A DNA stretch of 64,000 nt, from NCBI RefSeq assembly GCF_023701485.1, contig NZ_JAMQBK010000049.1, positions 1 through 64,000 on the forward strand, in the 5' to 3' direction. Source of the DNA: Aporhodopirellula aestuarii. Its GTDB lineage: Bacteria; Planctomycetota; Planctomycetia; Pirellulales; Pirellulaceae. Of the stretch, positions 56,501 through 64,000 are shown one piece after another. A model generated the notes under the pieces. It saw only the letters and a list, made by a program, of their open reading frames with translations. It was not told the DNA's origin and searched no databases. How positions within the stretch are numbered: the first letter of the stretch is position 1; every line of letters begins with the position of its first letter. A program made the position numbers and the translations under genes.

Positions 56501-57524
56501 CGGGGGCGGGCGTTTCAGCGGCCAGCGTCTTCGCCACCGCCGATTCTGACGCGGCTTCCGCGTTCTCGGTCGCGGGAGTCCCATCAGCCGACGGGGCACC
56601 TTCAGCGACCGGGGCACCTTCAGTCGCAGGGACGTTTTCGGTTGCCGCAGCGGCAACAACATCCCCAGCGGCTTCGGGAGCAGCTTCGCCGGCGGTTGCG
56701 GCCGCGTCTTCGCTCACCGCGGGAGCCGCCTTCTTGCCCTTCTTTTTCTTTTTCTTACTCGGTTTCACCGACGCTTCTTCATCCTCGTCGCTGCCGCCGT
56801 GGGGATCGGTGACTTCGAGGATGTGAATTTTGGCGTGGCGGGACAACCATCGCACCGCGGCACCCATGATCCGCGGGTCACCACTCATCCGCTTGGCCAA
56901 CGCGTCGTCCAGTTTGGCGAGCGCGGACTCGACCGACGAGGTGGCCGGCGTGGGGGTTTCGGGGGCAGGGGTTTCTGTGTCTGGTGTTTCCCCGGTGGCT
57001 TCCGCATTCTCGGGCGTGGCCGGTTCTACGGGCGCCGGTTCTACGGGCGCCGGTTCTACGGGCGCCGGTTCCGCGGGGGTGGCGACCGCGGCGGACTGCA
57101 TCAACGTACCGGCGAGAGCTTCGAGATCGGAACCGTCGCCCTTCACAGGGCTCATGATTCGGACGGCGAGCCGCTGCGTCAAATTGCCTGATTCACCCGA
57201 CTCTGTTTTCACCCGGCGACTGAGGCGATCGAGCAAGCGACGCGATTTCGCTCCGGAAATGGCTCTACCGATCGCGGGATCGGCGAGCTGGGTCGACTCC
57301 CACGCGGCATGCAATTGCTCGCGGTATTCATCGAGCCGTTGCTGCGTCCGCACCGCGTGCGAGAGAGCCCACAGACTCGATTCGTCGAGCCCACCGAGTT
57401 CGTCGCGCCGGTATCGGGCGAGAAACGGAGGCGTGTAGCCTTGCTCGATCAACGGCAGGGCCAAACGTAAACTCGAAACCTCGCAACGCCCGCGTTGGGC
57501 GATTGCGTCCAGATCAACGTTCAT
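53526..57524 (-). CDS. Tex-like S1 RNA-binding protein with large low-complexity insertions
   Basis: The 1332 residues follow the order of the transcription accessory protein Tex, which is usually near 770 residues. An N-terminal helical domain (GYTPPFLARYRRDELGGLDE) comes first. The YqgF-like domain (about 600-740, SIDAIGPRTAATSIVAADGRVL, VISNGPARR) and a helix-hairpin-helix (GVDVNSTTASWLERLPGMTAQTAAKI) follow. The S1 domain is near 1075-1150 (GVVVGVMPFGVFVELTPECSGLIHVS). The surplus is Ala/Pro/Glu/Thr-rich sequence at about 150-200, 260-460 and 890-1020, plus an RGG-rich C-terminal tail. Tex proteins bind nucleic acid and affect transcription. The inserts and RGG tail suggest a disordered, possibly condensate-forming version. 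Confidence 0.85.
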   Translation of the reverse strand: MNVDLDAIAQRGRCEVSSLRLALPLIEQGYTPPFLARYRRDELGGLDESSLWALSHAVRTQQRLDEYREQLHAAWESTQLADPAIGRAISGAKSRRLLDRLSRRVKTESGESGNLTQRLAVRIMSPVKGDGSDLEALAGTLMQSAAVATPAEPAPVEPAPVEPAPVEPATPENAEATGETPDTETPAPETPTPATSSVESALAKLDDALAKRMSGDPRIMGAAVRWLSRHAKIHILEVTDPHGGSDEDEEASVKPSKKKKKKGKKAAPAVSEDAAATAGEAAPEAAGDVVAAAATENVPATEGAPVAEGAPSADGTPATENAEAASESAVAKTLAAETPAPETAPSDTPAAESPVAESPVAEAPAAEAPADEAAPAVETVASEQSTETPVAVDAAAEPSATAETKDPSAADVTAPAEATAESTPAAAEAKPEIAFEPVAAESVEKKAAPAKPAKKKKVSPRQRRRRWLVSTLKPLAGKRMPANKLSAFQVVMLSRALRSQVATCAFDYDAAQLVAEVQKAAANLNRHFSDRLAAIVLANEAALRDAAESAWWDEIQEQASARLVAIAADNLHRQINRGGVEAKVVMSIDAIGPRTAATSIVAADGRVLHNEDIPCQLSAAMRTLAVTKMGELIHQYHVDLIVISNGPARRACMIAVGELIKQSADQSVRWTLADRSGADAYAGSSAGDQEMRSTPRRFRSAAWIAFSTLQPSQAMVKVDPLKLRLGSFQRELSDQAVLDALEDVLVSGAARGGVDVNSTTASWLERLPGMTAQTAAKIDTERREKLISSRNDLLERAEWASPIHTRQALPFLRVFGSEETLDGTLIHPDDYALAKRLAKALEIELPPASPPGYEFPDYSEPKPTVTDPIEEAKATADPSDTESSGEDGSAFGPADAAATGESDATEQSAALAATPAPTDEAATEEVTAEAATEEPVATEEPVASEEAAEAAAESPTASDETETPAGEATDAPGEEAAAAQPAAQGPTVPEPFRQPKPERAKVDKLIKEWQVGVRRSQQIVNWLCEPFGEGTVDGPAPAVMTTMPALSELKEGDQVIGVVVGVMPFGVFVELTPECSGLIHVSRISDGFIEDLHEAVQVGDVVTAWVTGIDSKRRRVGLSAISPQREAELQAHRNESRGPRGANRGGAPRGRGGAAAPAGREAGGAPRGRGGNAGGAPAAAGKGQGDRSRSGGGGQRRDNRGGGGRDGGRGRSGGGRDQQRGRGPRRPEVYEVVGKEPDSAPLSDAMQEGKEPLRSFGDLMQLFNKDKAKPAEKKPAEKKPEAPKAEAAPVAESQPESKPEPVQSPSDDKPAQPVAESAVVSGDAGPSTEENA
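57021..57077 (-). repeat. 15-bp in-frame tandem repeat in the Tex-like gene
   Basis: CGGTTCTACGGGCGC occurs three times in a row (57021-57065), followed by a degenerate fourth copy. On the minus strand it encodes repeated PAPVE units. Such repeats change length easily by slippage. Confidence 0.85.
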
Positions 57525-57841
57525 CAGATGTTCGGTCGCTTTACTAACTTTGGGGGGACGACTCGAGAGTCAAACGGTCGTCCACGAAACACGCGAAAGT
57601 GGTTATATGATCGAGCGGTCGCCGTCGCTTGGGTGTCCCGATCGCAGCCGGCACGCATTCTAAAAGATGGAATGCGTGACCAACCCAATCGAAACGCTGC
57701 GAGGACCATAGACGAACCGCTCTGGATCGAGCCTGGGGAGGATAAAGGTGGGGGCCCCACATTGTCAACCATCGCATATTTGGCGTCCCCCCGGATCGGT
57801 TGCTCAAACAGGCCTCGTCGCCGACCTCGGGCGACGGCAAA
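57525..57841. other. Intergenic stretch upstream of the Tex-like gene
   Basis: The 317 bp should hold the promoter of the Tex-like gene. Short open frames on both strands show no domain. No repeat or hairpin stood out. Confidence 0.35.
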
Positions 57842-58288
57842 CTACCGCGTCTGGAGCATTCGCCACAACCAAAACGCCATCAATCCGCCCCGGACCGACC
57901 ACGCAACCGTCCGAATCCAATTCGTCGCCACCAACCGCCGGTACACCTGCATGTCAAACCCTTCGGCAAACCGCGAATGACAGGGGACCTGCAAAAACAC
58001 GGTGCTCGCCCAAATCACCACGACCAATGCGAATCCGATCACCATCCACAAACGCGGAACGGACGCCGGGCTCACCGCGATCAACCCCGCCGCGCTGACG
58101 ATTTCGATCAGCATCGGAATCATCACGATCGGCGTGATCAATCGAGCGTGGTCGACCGCGTATCGCTGGAACGCCTCCTCGCCGACCCGATCGAACATCG
58201 CGTAGTGAACGATCTGAACCATCCAAATCAGCCCGACCATGTACCAGGTCGCCAGGAGATTGAGAACAAAGAGCAATTGAGGCAGCAT
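57842..58288 (-). CDS. Four-helix integral membrane protein, unknown function
   Basis: This 148-residue protein has four predicted membrane segments: about 3-25 (LLFVLNLLATWYMVGLIWMV), 50-72 (LITPIVMIPMLIEIVSAAGL), 82-101 (WMVIGFALVVVIWASTVF) and 125-143. Polar residues sit at regular places (QIVHYAMFDRVG, QRYAVDHARL, VPCHSRFAEGF), with several histidines near the membrane face that could bind metal. I do not recognise a named family with confidence. It lies between the Tex-like gene and the SRPBCC-SDR gene, all on the minus strand, but with gaps of over 200 bp on both sides. Confidence 0.75.
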   Translation of the reverse strand: MLPQLLFVLNLLATWYMVGLIWMVQIVHYAMFDRVGEEAFQRYAVDHARLITPIVMIPMLIEIVSAAGLIAVSPASVPRLWMVIGFALVVVIWASTVFLQVPCHSRFAEGFDMQVYRRLVATNWIRTVAWSVRGGLMAFWLWRMLQTR

Positions 58289-58495
58289 GAACTTGCTTTG
58301 TCGTTGGGGCGTCCGTCGGCCGCGACGCGTGGCGGCGTGTTGATTTCGTAAACCGATGCGTGAAAGGGCGATGGTGGGTGTTCGGTTCCCGTCGAACAGA
58401 CGCTCTCAGCCGAATCGGGAGTGCGATCCACCAAAATTCTTTAGGCAGAAAATTTCTGGCGAAATCCGGCACGACCTTTCAGATCCGAACTGGCT

Positions 58496-59962
58496 TTAAA
58501 CTTCCGATGGCACGCGGTCCTTTCCGAGCAAGTATCGAAGCGTTTCATCAAGGGATCTGAATCGGAACTCATACCCGCTCGTGATCAAACGATCCGGAAT
58601 CACGCGGGTGCTTGCAAGCAATAACGCATCGGCCATCTCGCCCACGCCGATCCGCAGCGCAGTCGCTGGGGCGGGAAACAAGGCAGGCCGACCGACGACT
58701 TTGCCAAGCGTCTTGGCGAACTCCCGATTGGTCATCGGGGTGGGCGACACAAAGTTCACCGGCCCCGAAACCGACTCGGTATGCATGACGTGCACAATTC
58801 CGCCGAGCACATCGTCCAACGCGATCCAGCTCCAGTACTGGCGACCACCGCCCAGCGAACCGCCACAGAGCTTGGCCGGCAACAGCATCTGTTGCAACGC
58901 GCCCCCTTTGGGCGAGAGCACGATGCCGAACCGGGTATTCACCACACGCACTCCGGCCTCCGATGCGGCCCCACATGACGCTTCCCATTCTTGAGACACG
59001 TCGGCCAAAAAGTCTTTCCCTGACGCGGAAGACTCGGTCAACAACTCATCGCCACGATCTCCGTAGAAACCAGTTGCCGAGGCACAAATCAAAGTCTTCG
59101 GCGGACGATCCAACTTCGCCAATCGCTCGCACAACGATCGCGTCTTCTCCACACGGCTGTCGCGAATTTCTTGCTTGATCGAATCCGTCCATCGCTTGCT
59201 CGCGATCGACTTGCCCGCGAGATGGACAACCACATCGACGCCGTTGAACTTTTCGAACTCTTCATCGGTCGACCACGCGGCAATCTCATTATCGCCACCG
59301 GTCTTTCCGCGGGTAATCGCAATGACCTTGTGCCCCAAAAGCCCCAACAAATTGCACAGAGACGATCCCACCAAGCCCGTCGCCCCCGATACCGCAATCG
59401 TCATCGGCTCGCTCGGGTACTTCGCCTTCAACGCCAAGTCCTCACGAGTGACGCGGTGACGATAAGCAAACATCGTCTCGAGTTTCTTGCGAACGAGCCC
59501 TCCACCGAACAACCGCCCGACACCGCTCAGCGGAACTTGGTACGCGACATCATCCGTCAGCCGCGATGACGTCGGTCCGGTACTCTTGAATCGATGGCGA
59601 TGATGCCAAAACGCGAACGGCCCTGAATCTTGAATGTCGGCAAACAACGACGGCGGCAGATACCGCGTGTGTCGTGCCCGCCAGCGAAGCGGCACACCGA
59701 GCAATCCGGTTTTCAAGACCACGCGGCTGCCCTCCGTGATGCTGTTGTCGGTGTGCTCGATCTCAACCGATTCCCAGGGCGGCACCAACCGTCCCAAACA
59801 ACCGGGCCGTTCGTGGTAGGCAAACGCCTCTTCGATCGAGACCGGCAGTTCGACTCCCGCCACGTAACGCGAAACATCGTCAGGCGTTACCACGCCAGAC
59901 GCGTCGTCGTCATTGGCAGCCTGTTCGTCACGGATCGGATCGCTCGGTTCTTGCAAAATCAA
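58496..59962 (-). CDS. SRPBCC domain fused to TIGR01777-family SDR epimerase
   Basis: The frame opens with a TTG at 59962, and no ATG lies upstream of the conserved part, so the exact start is uncertain. Residues 30-180 form an SRPBCC/START-like lipid- or ligand-binding domain (SRYVAGVELPVSIEEAFAYHERPGCLGRLVPPWE). Residues 187-485 are a TIGR01777 epimerase-type short-chain dehydrogenase. It has the GATGLVG nucleotide loop (193-199), HLAGKSIASKRW, SATGFYGDRGDE and WSWIALDDVLGGIVHV. Proteins with this domain pair are known in several bacteria. The reaction is not established. The key motifs look intact. Confidence 0.87.
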   Translation of the reverse strand: MILQEPSDPIRDEQAANDDDASGVVTPDDVSRYVAGVELPVSIEEAFAYHERPGCLGRLVPPWESVEIEHTDNSITEGSRVVLKTGLLGVPLRWRARHTRYLPPSLFADIQDSGPFAFWHHRHRFKSTGPTSSRLTDDVAYQVPLSGVGRLFGGGLVRKKLETMFAYRHRVTREDLALKAKYPSEPMTIAVSGATGLVGSSLCNLLGLLGHKVIAITRGKTGGDNEIAAWSTDEEFEKFNGVDVVVHLAGKSIASKRWTDSIKQEIRDSRVEKTRSLCERLAKLDRPPKTLICASATGFYGDRGDELLTESSASGKDFLADVSQEWEASCGAASEAGVRVVNTRFGIVLSPKGGALQQMLLPAKLCGGSLGGGRQYWSWIALDDVLGGIVHVMHTESVSGPVNFVSPTPMTNREFAKTLGKVVGRPALFPAPATALRIGVGEMADALLLASTRVIPDRLITSGYEFRFRSLDETLRYLLGKDRVPSEV

Positions 59963-60229
59963 AGCCTATCAAAAAGGAAGTCGCTTCATTATCGCGTGAT
60001 GTCAACGCCGCATACGATCGCATGAAAGCATAACGCCAAGCCTATCACATACGCTTCCCAAGGTTCGTCAGATGCAGCGTTCGCGCTTCAAAATGGAGAC
60101 AGAGCTGACCGATCCCCGAACATGAATTCTCCGCAGACCGCAACAGTCAGTCAGCGACAGAAGCTACAATGAATCGCCCCCTCCAGGACGCTCCTGCCAT
60201 CATTCCCCACCTCAAGAGCCCGCCCCAAA

Positions 60230-61684
60230 ATGATCCGACTGACAACAATCGGCCTAGCCATTTTCTATCTGCTCAGTTCAGCCCACCTCATCGCGGCCAA
60301 CCAAACCACAACCCGGCCCAACGTTCTGATTGTCCTCGCCGACGACTGCACGTTTAACGATCTACCGATCTACGGGGGCGTCAACGCCAAGACTCCCAAT
60401 ATCGATCAGCTCGCCGCCGAAGGCATGGTCTTTAATCACGCGTATCTTGCCGAAGCGATGTGCCAACCCTGCCGCGCTGAACTTTACACCGGGCAGTACC
60501 CGATGCGAAACGGCTGCGCATGGAACCATTCAGCCAGCCACAGCGATACCAAGAGCCTGCCTCATCACTTGGGCGAGCTCGGCTACCGCGTCGGCATTGC
60601 GGGGAAGGTACACGTCGCGCCACGAAAAACGTTTCCGTTTGAAAAGGTCGGCGGCTTTGAACCCGCATGCACGCACGATCCGACACGCACACACGACCTT
60701 GCCGCCGCCCGCGAGTTCGTCACACGGAGCGGCGACGAACCGTTCTGTTTGGTCGTCGCTCTTGTCGACCCCCACGTGCCTTGGGTGATGGGTGACGCAT
60801 CCAAGTACCCGCCCAGCGAATTGGATCTACCACCCAACATCGCCGACACGGAGATGACCCGCGAAGCTTTCTCGCGGTACCTCGCTGAGATCACCTACAT
60901 GGACGGCCAAGTCGGTGATCTGCTCGCGATGCTCAACTCGGCTGGTCACACCGACGATACGTTGGTGCTATTTACATCGGAACAGGGCTCACAATTTCCT
61001 GGTAACAAATGGACGAATTGGGACACGGGACTGCACACCGCCCTGATCGCACGTTGGCCCGGCGTTGTCCCCAATGCGGTGCGAACCGATGCGTTGGTCC
61101 AATACGCGGACGTCGCCCCCACGCTGGTCGACGCTGCGGGCGGCAAAGTCGATCCCAATGCATTCGACGGCAAGAGCTTTCTACCGGTCCTCAAGCAAGA
61201 AACCGATCGTCATCGAGACTACGTCTACGCCGTGCACAACAACGTCCCCGAAGGCCCACCCTACCCGGTTCGCTCAATCAGTAACGGCACCTACCGCTAC
61301 ATCCGCAATCTGAGCCCTGACAATCTTTACATCGAGAAGCACGTGATGGGGACGCAGCACGATACGAACGTCGCCCGCAACTACTGGCGGACCTGGATCT
61401 GGGATTCCACCACGTCACCGGAGATCTACAACCTCGTCCGCCGCTATCAACAACGGCCCGCTGAGACGCTGTACCACACCGCCAGTGACCCGTACGAGAT
61501 GCAGAACCTGATTGACTCCGATTCCACCGCGTCGATTCGGCAAGAACTCAGCGACGAACTCGATCGCTGGCTCGAATCCCAAGGCGATCCCGGCATCGAC
61601 CAAGACACCATCGCCACCCACCGCGCAGCCAAACAAGGCAAACACCTCTACCGGGTTCCCTCCGCCACGGCGGAGTCGAACTAG
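60230..61684 (+). CDS. Secreted sulfatase (S1 type) with CxPCR signature
   Basis: This 484-residue enzyme has a signal peptide (IGLAIFYLLSSAHLIAA). The metal site starts with VLADDC (Asp38-Asp39). The modification signature reads CQPCR (78-82): the first Cys is the expected formylglycine precursor, but the usual Ser at position four is Cys. The later metal motif is TSEQGSQFP rather than the common DNG or DHG. The rest is typical (NKWTNWDTGLHTALIARWPG, LYHTASDPYEMQNLI). It should be active on a sulfated glycan if the maturation enzyme accepts the variant. It stands apart from the two cassettes, convergent with the porin gene. Confidence 0.9.
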   Translation: MIRLTTIGLAIFYLLSSAHLIAANQTTTRPNVLIVLADDCTFNDLPIYGGVNAKTPNIDQLAAEGMVFNHAYLAEAMCQPCRAELYTGQYPMRNGCAWNHSASHSDTKSLPHHLGELGYRVGIAGKVHVAPRKTFPFEKVGGFEPACTHDPTRTHDLAAAREFVTRSGDEPFCLVVALVDPHVPWVMGDASKYPPSELDLPPNIADTEMTREAFSRYLAEITYMDGQVGDLLAMLNSAGHTDDTLVLFTSEQGSQFPGNKWTNWDTGLHTALIARWPGVVPNAVRTDALVQYADVAPTLVDAAGGKVDPNAFDGKSFLPVLKQETDRHRDYVYAVHNNVPEGPPYPVRSISNGTYRYIRNLSPDNLYIEKHVMGTQHDTNVARNYWRTWIWDSTTSPEIYNLVRRYQQRPAETLYHTASDPYEMQNLIDSDSTASIRQELSDELDRWLESQGDPGIDQDTIATHRAAKQGKHLYRVPSATAESN

Positions 61685-61790
61685 CCCTGCGGCCAAACAC
61701 GTCTTTTTGATATCTGACGTTTTCTTCAGACGCGGAATCGCCCAGCCTGCATTGGAAACGAATCAGTATTCGTTGCCGACATGAAATAAA

Positions 61791-61820
61791 ATCACCCGCT
61801 CGGTTTAACGAGCGGGTGAT
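61791..61820 (-). terminator. Intrinsic terminator for the porin transcript
   Basis: ATCACCCGCTCG (61791-61802) and CGAGCGGGTGAT (61809-61820) form a perfect 12-bp stem with a 6-base loop. On the minus strand the hairpin is followed by TTTTATTTC, the usual U-rich tail. It lies between convergent genes and may also slow plus-strand transcription from the sulfatase. Confidence 0.8.
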
Positions 61821-61995
61821 GAGCCTGATTCGCAATCAGCCTGTGGAATCAACGATGCAGCCGTTCGATTCGTAAGCGAGGGTCTCGTCCTTAGATATCG
61901 TTTAAAACGCAAATCGCCACACTGCATTGCCACCGGCGAATCGATTCGAAACCTCGCCGCCGACCAACAACGAGGAGCGGGACAAACGACGTGGA

Positions 61996-63243
61996 CTATA
62001 GGGCCAAGTTCAAACGAAATCCTGCGATGTGAGCCGGATCCAGATCTCCCGCCACCGACTTGACGTACTGGTAATCGAACGTCAGGAACGCACATGTTCC
62101 CATCGCAATGTTGTAGTACGTCTCGACGCCTTGGCCATCCTCGAAATCAACCGTTGTAATGAGATCCTGGAGGTTCGCGTCGTCACTCGAATCGGCGTAG
62201 TACCAACCGACGCCAAACGTGTCGTCGCGTCGAGAGCTCATTATCATGTTGTTACCGCCGATACCCAGCGAAAAGTAATTTTCGACGGGATTCACTTTCG
62301 GGTCGCTGTTGCCATAGCGTCCGAAGAGCCCAAATCCGCGACCCTGGCTATCCTCGACCAGATACTGATCGAAGTTATAGAGCAGCGCGTAAACACCATC
62401 GCGAGGTCTCGTCAGGGCAAAGGTTTCGTTGTCTCGAGCCGACCCCCGCGGATCCGGTTCGAGCTCGGTGAATGTTCGGCTGTTCCAAATTCCAGTGAAC
62501 GAGTGGTGCCCCTTTTTACCGAAGAAGCCGGTTTCCTTTCGGATCCCCGCGGTCAAAACGACTCCCTCTTCGTAGACGTCGTCCAGGTCAAATGTTCGCG
62601 TTGTGTCGATCGGGTTCGAAACACTGAAATAGGCGACCGGAACCGCATCTTCAAAATAGGCAACTCCGACGCCCAAAGAAGAATACGGTGACGCCAAAAT
62701 CGCGGCTGGATTCAGTGCAAAGCCGGCACCCAAAAACTGAGTGATCCCGCGTCCGGAAGCAAAGTCATTTTGATCGGCGTCGAGCGAATTGAGCTTACCG
62801 CCGAAAACGGCAAAGTTTTCCGAGAGCGCTTGTGTTAACACAAGGTTCGTGATGTAAACGTGGTCGTTGTCCACCGGTAGATTTCCGGCAAGCGCCGGCG
62901 GCAACGCGGATCCCGTGTTCACCGGATTGAGTGAGTCGCCAAAACGATGCTCGACTCGCATCCGCAAAAAGAACCCTTCCTGACAACCGAACTGATGCAA
63001 GTCTGCATTGAGGAGGTAATCGCCATGACCGGAATATCGGAAGACATCGGGTTCGTCGTCGTTTCCTCCGTCCACGACGCCCATTCCAAACTGCGTCACG
63101 TTGCCCACGAAGCTGTAACCTCGATCCAGAACATCCTTGGCAATGTCCTCGTCTCGAATGACCTGTGCGCGTGCCGTCGACGCGATTAAGCCCGACGCCA
63201 CGCACGCGAACATCAAAAAGTACCGTGTAAGATCTGCCGCCAT
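61996..63243 (-). CDS. Outer-membrane carbohydrate porin (OprB-like beta-barrel)
   Basis: The ATG at 63243 is preceded by GGGAGA (63254-63249) at five bases and gives a good signal peptide (FLMFACVASGLIASTARA). The longer frame to 63510 is rejected as a start. The 415-residue protein is rich in alternating hydrophobic strands and Gly/Asn/Asp turns: YLLNADLHQFG, FFLRMRVEHRFG, GVYALLYNFDQYLV, GFGLFGRYGNSDPKVNPVENYFSLGIGG, TFGVGWYYADSS. It ends in a strand (HIAGFRLNLAL), as barrels do. The pattern matches carbohydrate-selective OprB-type porins. It probably admits sugars or oligosaccharides, in keeping with the neighbouring sulfatase. Confidence 0.85.
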   Translation of the reverse strand: MAADLTRYFLMFACVASGLIASTARAQVIRDEDIAKDVLDRGYSFVGNVTQFGMGVVDGGNDDEPDVFRYSGHGDYLLNADLHQFGCQEGFFLRMRVEHRFGDSLNPVNTGSALPPALAGNLPVDNDHVYITNLVLTQALSENFAVFGGKLNSLDADQNDFASGRGITQFLGAGFALNPAAILASPYSSLGVGVAYFEDAVPVAYFSVSNPIDTTRTFDLDDVYEEGVVLTAGIRKETGFFGKKGHHSFTGIWNSRTFTELEPDPRGSARDNETFALTRPRDGVYALLYNFDQYLVEDSQGRGFGLFGRYGNSDPKVNPVENYFSLGIGGNNMIMSSRRDDTFGVGWYYADSSDDANLQDLITTVDFEDGQGVETYYNIAMGTCAFLTFDYQYVKSVAGDLDPAHIAGFRLNLAL

Positions 63244-63248
63244 CAGTG

Positions 63249-63254
63249 TCTCCC
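63249..63254 (-). promoter_or_regulatory. Ribosome-binding site fixing the porin start
   Basis: GGGAGA on the minus strand lies five bases before the ATG at 63243. This start also places a signal peptide at the N-terminus, unlike the upstream in-frame starts. Confidence 0.75.
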
Positions 63255-63611
63255 TACTCGATTGAATGTAAACGGGCGCCGTGGTTCGCCATCGAACAAG
63301 TCCGCAGCACGCGTCCTTGACGCAGCGGACTCCACCCAAAGAAACCATTCGGAACACCTGGAGGAACCGGAACAGCATGGGTGCTATCGACTCCCCCGAA
63401 TTTTTCCAGACAGACGAAACAAACGGTGCCACAAGGACAGGTGGAGTGAGCCGGACAGCCACTACGACCGGAAACCCTGATACGGATCGCGCCCCGCCAA
63501 GACATGCCACACACCGCGATCGACTGCCTTGCCCTGATCATGCTTTCGTTACCCAGTAACTTTGACGGCACCCCCGAGAGCCCATGCATCACCTCCGCTT
63601 CACACGCTGGC

Positions 63612-63740
63612 GTGATTCGCCAACTGTATCGCGCCGAACTCGATCGTTGGCTCGAGTCTTCCGGTGAACCCAGCATCGAGCTAGACACCGTCGACATCCA
63701 CCGCGCAGCCAAACAAGACAATCACCTCTTCCCCCTCCCG
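63612..63740 (+). pseudogene. 3' remnant of a sulfatase gene
   Basis: The frame reads VIRQLYRAELDRWLESSGEPSIELDTVDIHRAAKQDNHLF. This matches the C-terminal end of the sulfatase at 60230 (IRQELSDELDRWLESQGDPGIDQDTIATHRAAKQGKHLY) almost residue by residue. Nothing upstream encodes the catalytic part, so it is a truncated paralogue. The porin gene now lies between the intact copy and the remnant, on the other strand. The 368 bp between it and the porin start hold no gene I can support. Confidence 0.8.
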
Positions 63741-63782
63741 TACCGATTCATGTTTATCAGCATTGAGAATGAGAATGAGACC

Positions 63783-63866
63783 CGACGGCTCGCGCCGTTC
63801 CGCTACTCTTGATAGGTAGCCAGAACGTGGTCTACCGTCTGGCGACGGTGGCTACAGCAGAAACAT
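63783..63866. repeat. Partial nested palindrome plus CCGTCTGGCGACGG repeat
   Basis: CGACGGCTCGCGCCGTTCCGCT (63783-63804) matches the inner right arm of the nested palindromes at 47482 and 52782. It is followed by a copy of the repeat found at 42083-42140 (63816-63864). The same two repeat types are also adjacent at 52723-52893, so they tend to occur together. Nothing is recognised after this up to the window end. Confidence 0.65.
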
Positions 63867-64000
63867 AAACGCTCTAAAACCAGCTCAGCTTGCAACCGAG
63901 TGAAACGCCCCAACCTCTACGTCGATGTTATCCCGGTTCGGGACTCGCTCGACCGCCCGCCAGTTGTTGCTGCATTCCGAACCGACTAAGTTAGCAGCGT

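Noticed and set aside
54246-56812. Several plus-strand frames of 185-260 codons opposite the Tex-like gene (for example 54246-55028, 55677-56381, 56173-56826)
   Set aside because: They are antisense to Ala/Pro/Glu-rich coding sequence and their text reflects that composition. The minus strand has clear Tex domains.
62029-62691. 220-codon plus-strand frame opposite the porin
   Set aside because: It is antisense to a well-supported beta-barrel gene with a signal peptide, ribosome-binding site and terminator.
63244-63510. N-terminal extension of the porin frame to 63510
   Set aside because: The extra 89 residues have no signal character, and a strong ribosome-binding site with a proper signal peptide marks the ATG at 63243.

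Overview
The window looks like a chromosome segment of a marine planctomycete close to Rhodopirellula (Pirellulaceae). This is inferred from gene content: several DUF1559 proteins with a prepilin-like N-terminus and an H-X9-DG C-terminus, PVC-type cytochrome c / dehydrogenase fusions, many sulfatases, a fused aroD-aroE, a Tat-exported Gfo/Idh/MocA protein, and many dispersed palindromic repeats between genes. No rRNA, tRNA, CRISPR array, transposase or phage gene was seen.

Layout. (1) 1-14601 is the 3' part of a giant repetitive surface protein: a WNG-type repeat head, cadherin/VCBS-like domains, two long tandem repeat arrays, a Gly-Ser spacer and a C-terminal membrane segment. (2) 14630-19059 holds core genes: aroDE, a PQQ-propeller protein and a HemN/HemW-like radical SAM protein. 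(3) 19257-46668 is a polysaccharide-utilisation region made of two similar cassettes. Each starts with a XylR-type regulator (LacI-like sensor plus AraC helix-turn-helix) divergent from a DUF1559 gene, followed by a tiny lipoprotein and then catabolic genes. Cassette 1 adds a sulfatase, a DUF5107-TPR protein, an MFS sugar porter, a GH2-discoidin-SGNH fusion and a GH5-sulfatase fusion. A decayed stand-alone SGNH hydrolase follows. Cassette 2 adds a Gfo/Idh/MocA protein and a ThuA-dehydrogenase-HEAT-cytochrome c protein. (4) 47624-51405 has a Tat-exported Gfo/Idh/MocA protein and a third DUF1559-lipoprotein pair without a regulator. (5) 51406-53031 is repeat-rich and nearly gene-free. (6) 53032-59962 has housekeeping-type genes: a Tex-like S1 protein swollen by low-complexity inserts, its overlapping partner, a four-helix membrane protein and an SRPBCC-SDR protein. 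(7) 60230-63740 has a sulfatase with an unusual active-site signature, a porin, and the 3' remnant of a second sulfatase.

Inferred working model. The regulators sense a sugar inside the cell. Secreted sulfatases, GH2 and GH5 enzymes and a probable SGNH esterase strip and cut a sulfated, possibly acylated polysaccharide. The MFS porter imports the sugars, and the cytoplasmic DUF5107 and Gfo/Idh/MocA proteins process them. The DUF1559-lipoprotein pairs would be envelope components. The most unusual items are the GH5-sulfatase fusion, the repeated regulator/DUF1559/lipoprotein cassette, the live and dead SGNH copies, and a family of about 130-bp nested palindromes.
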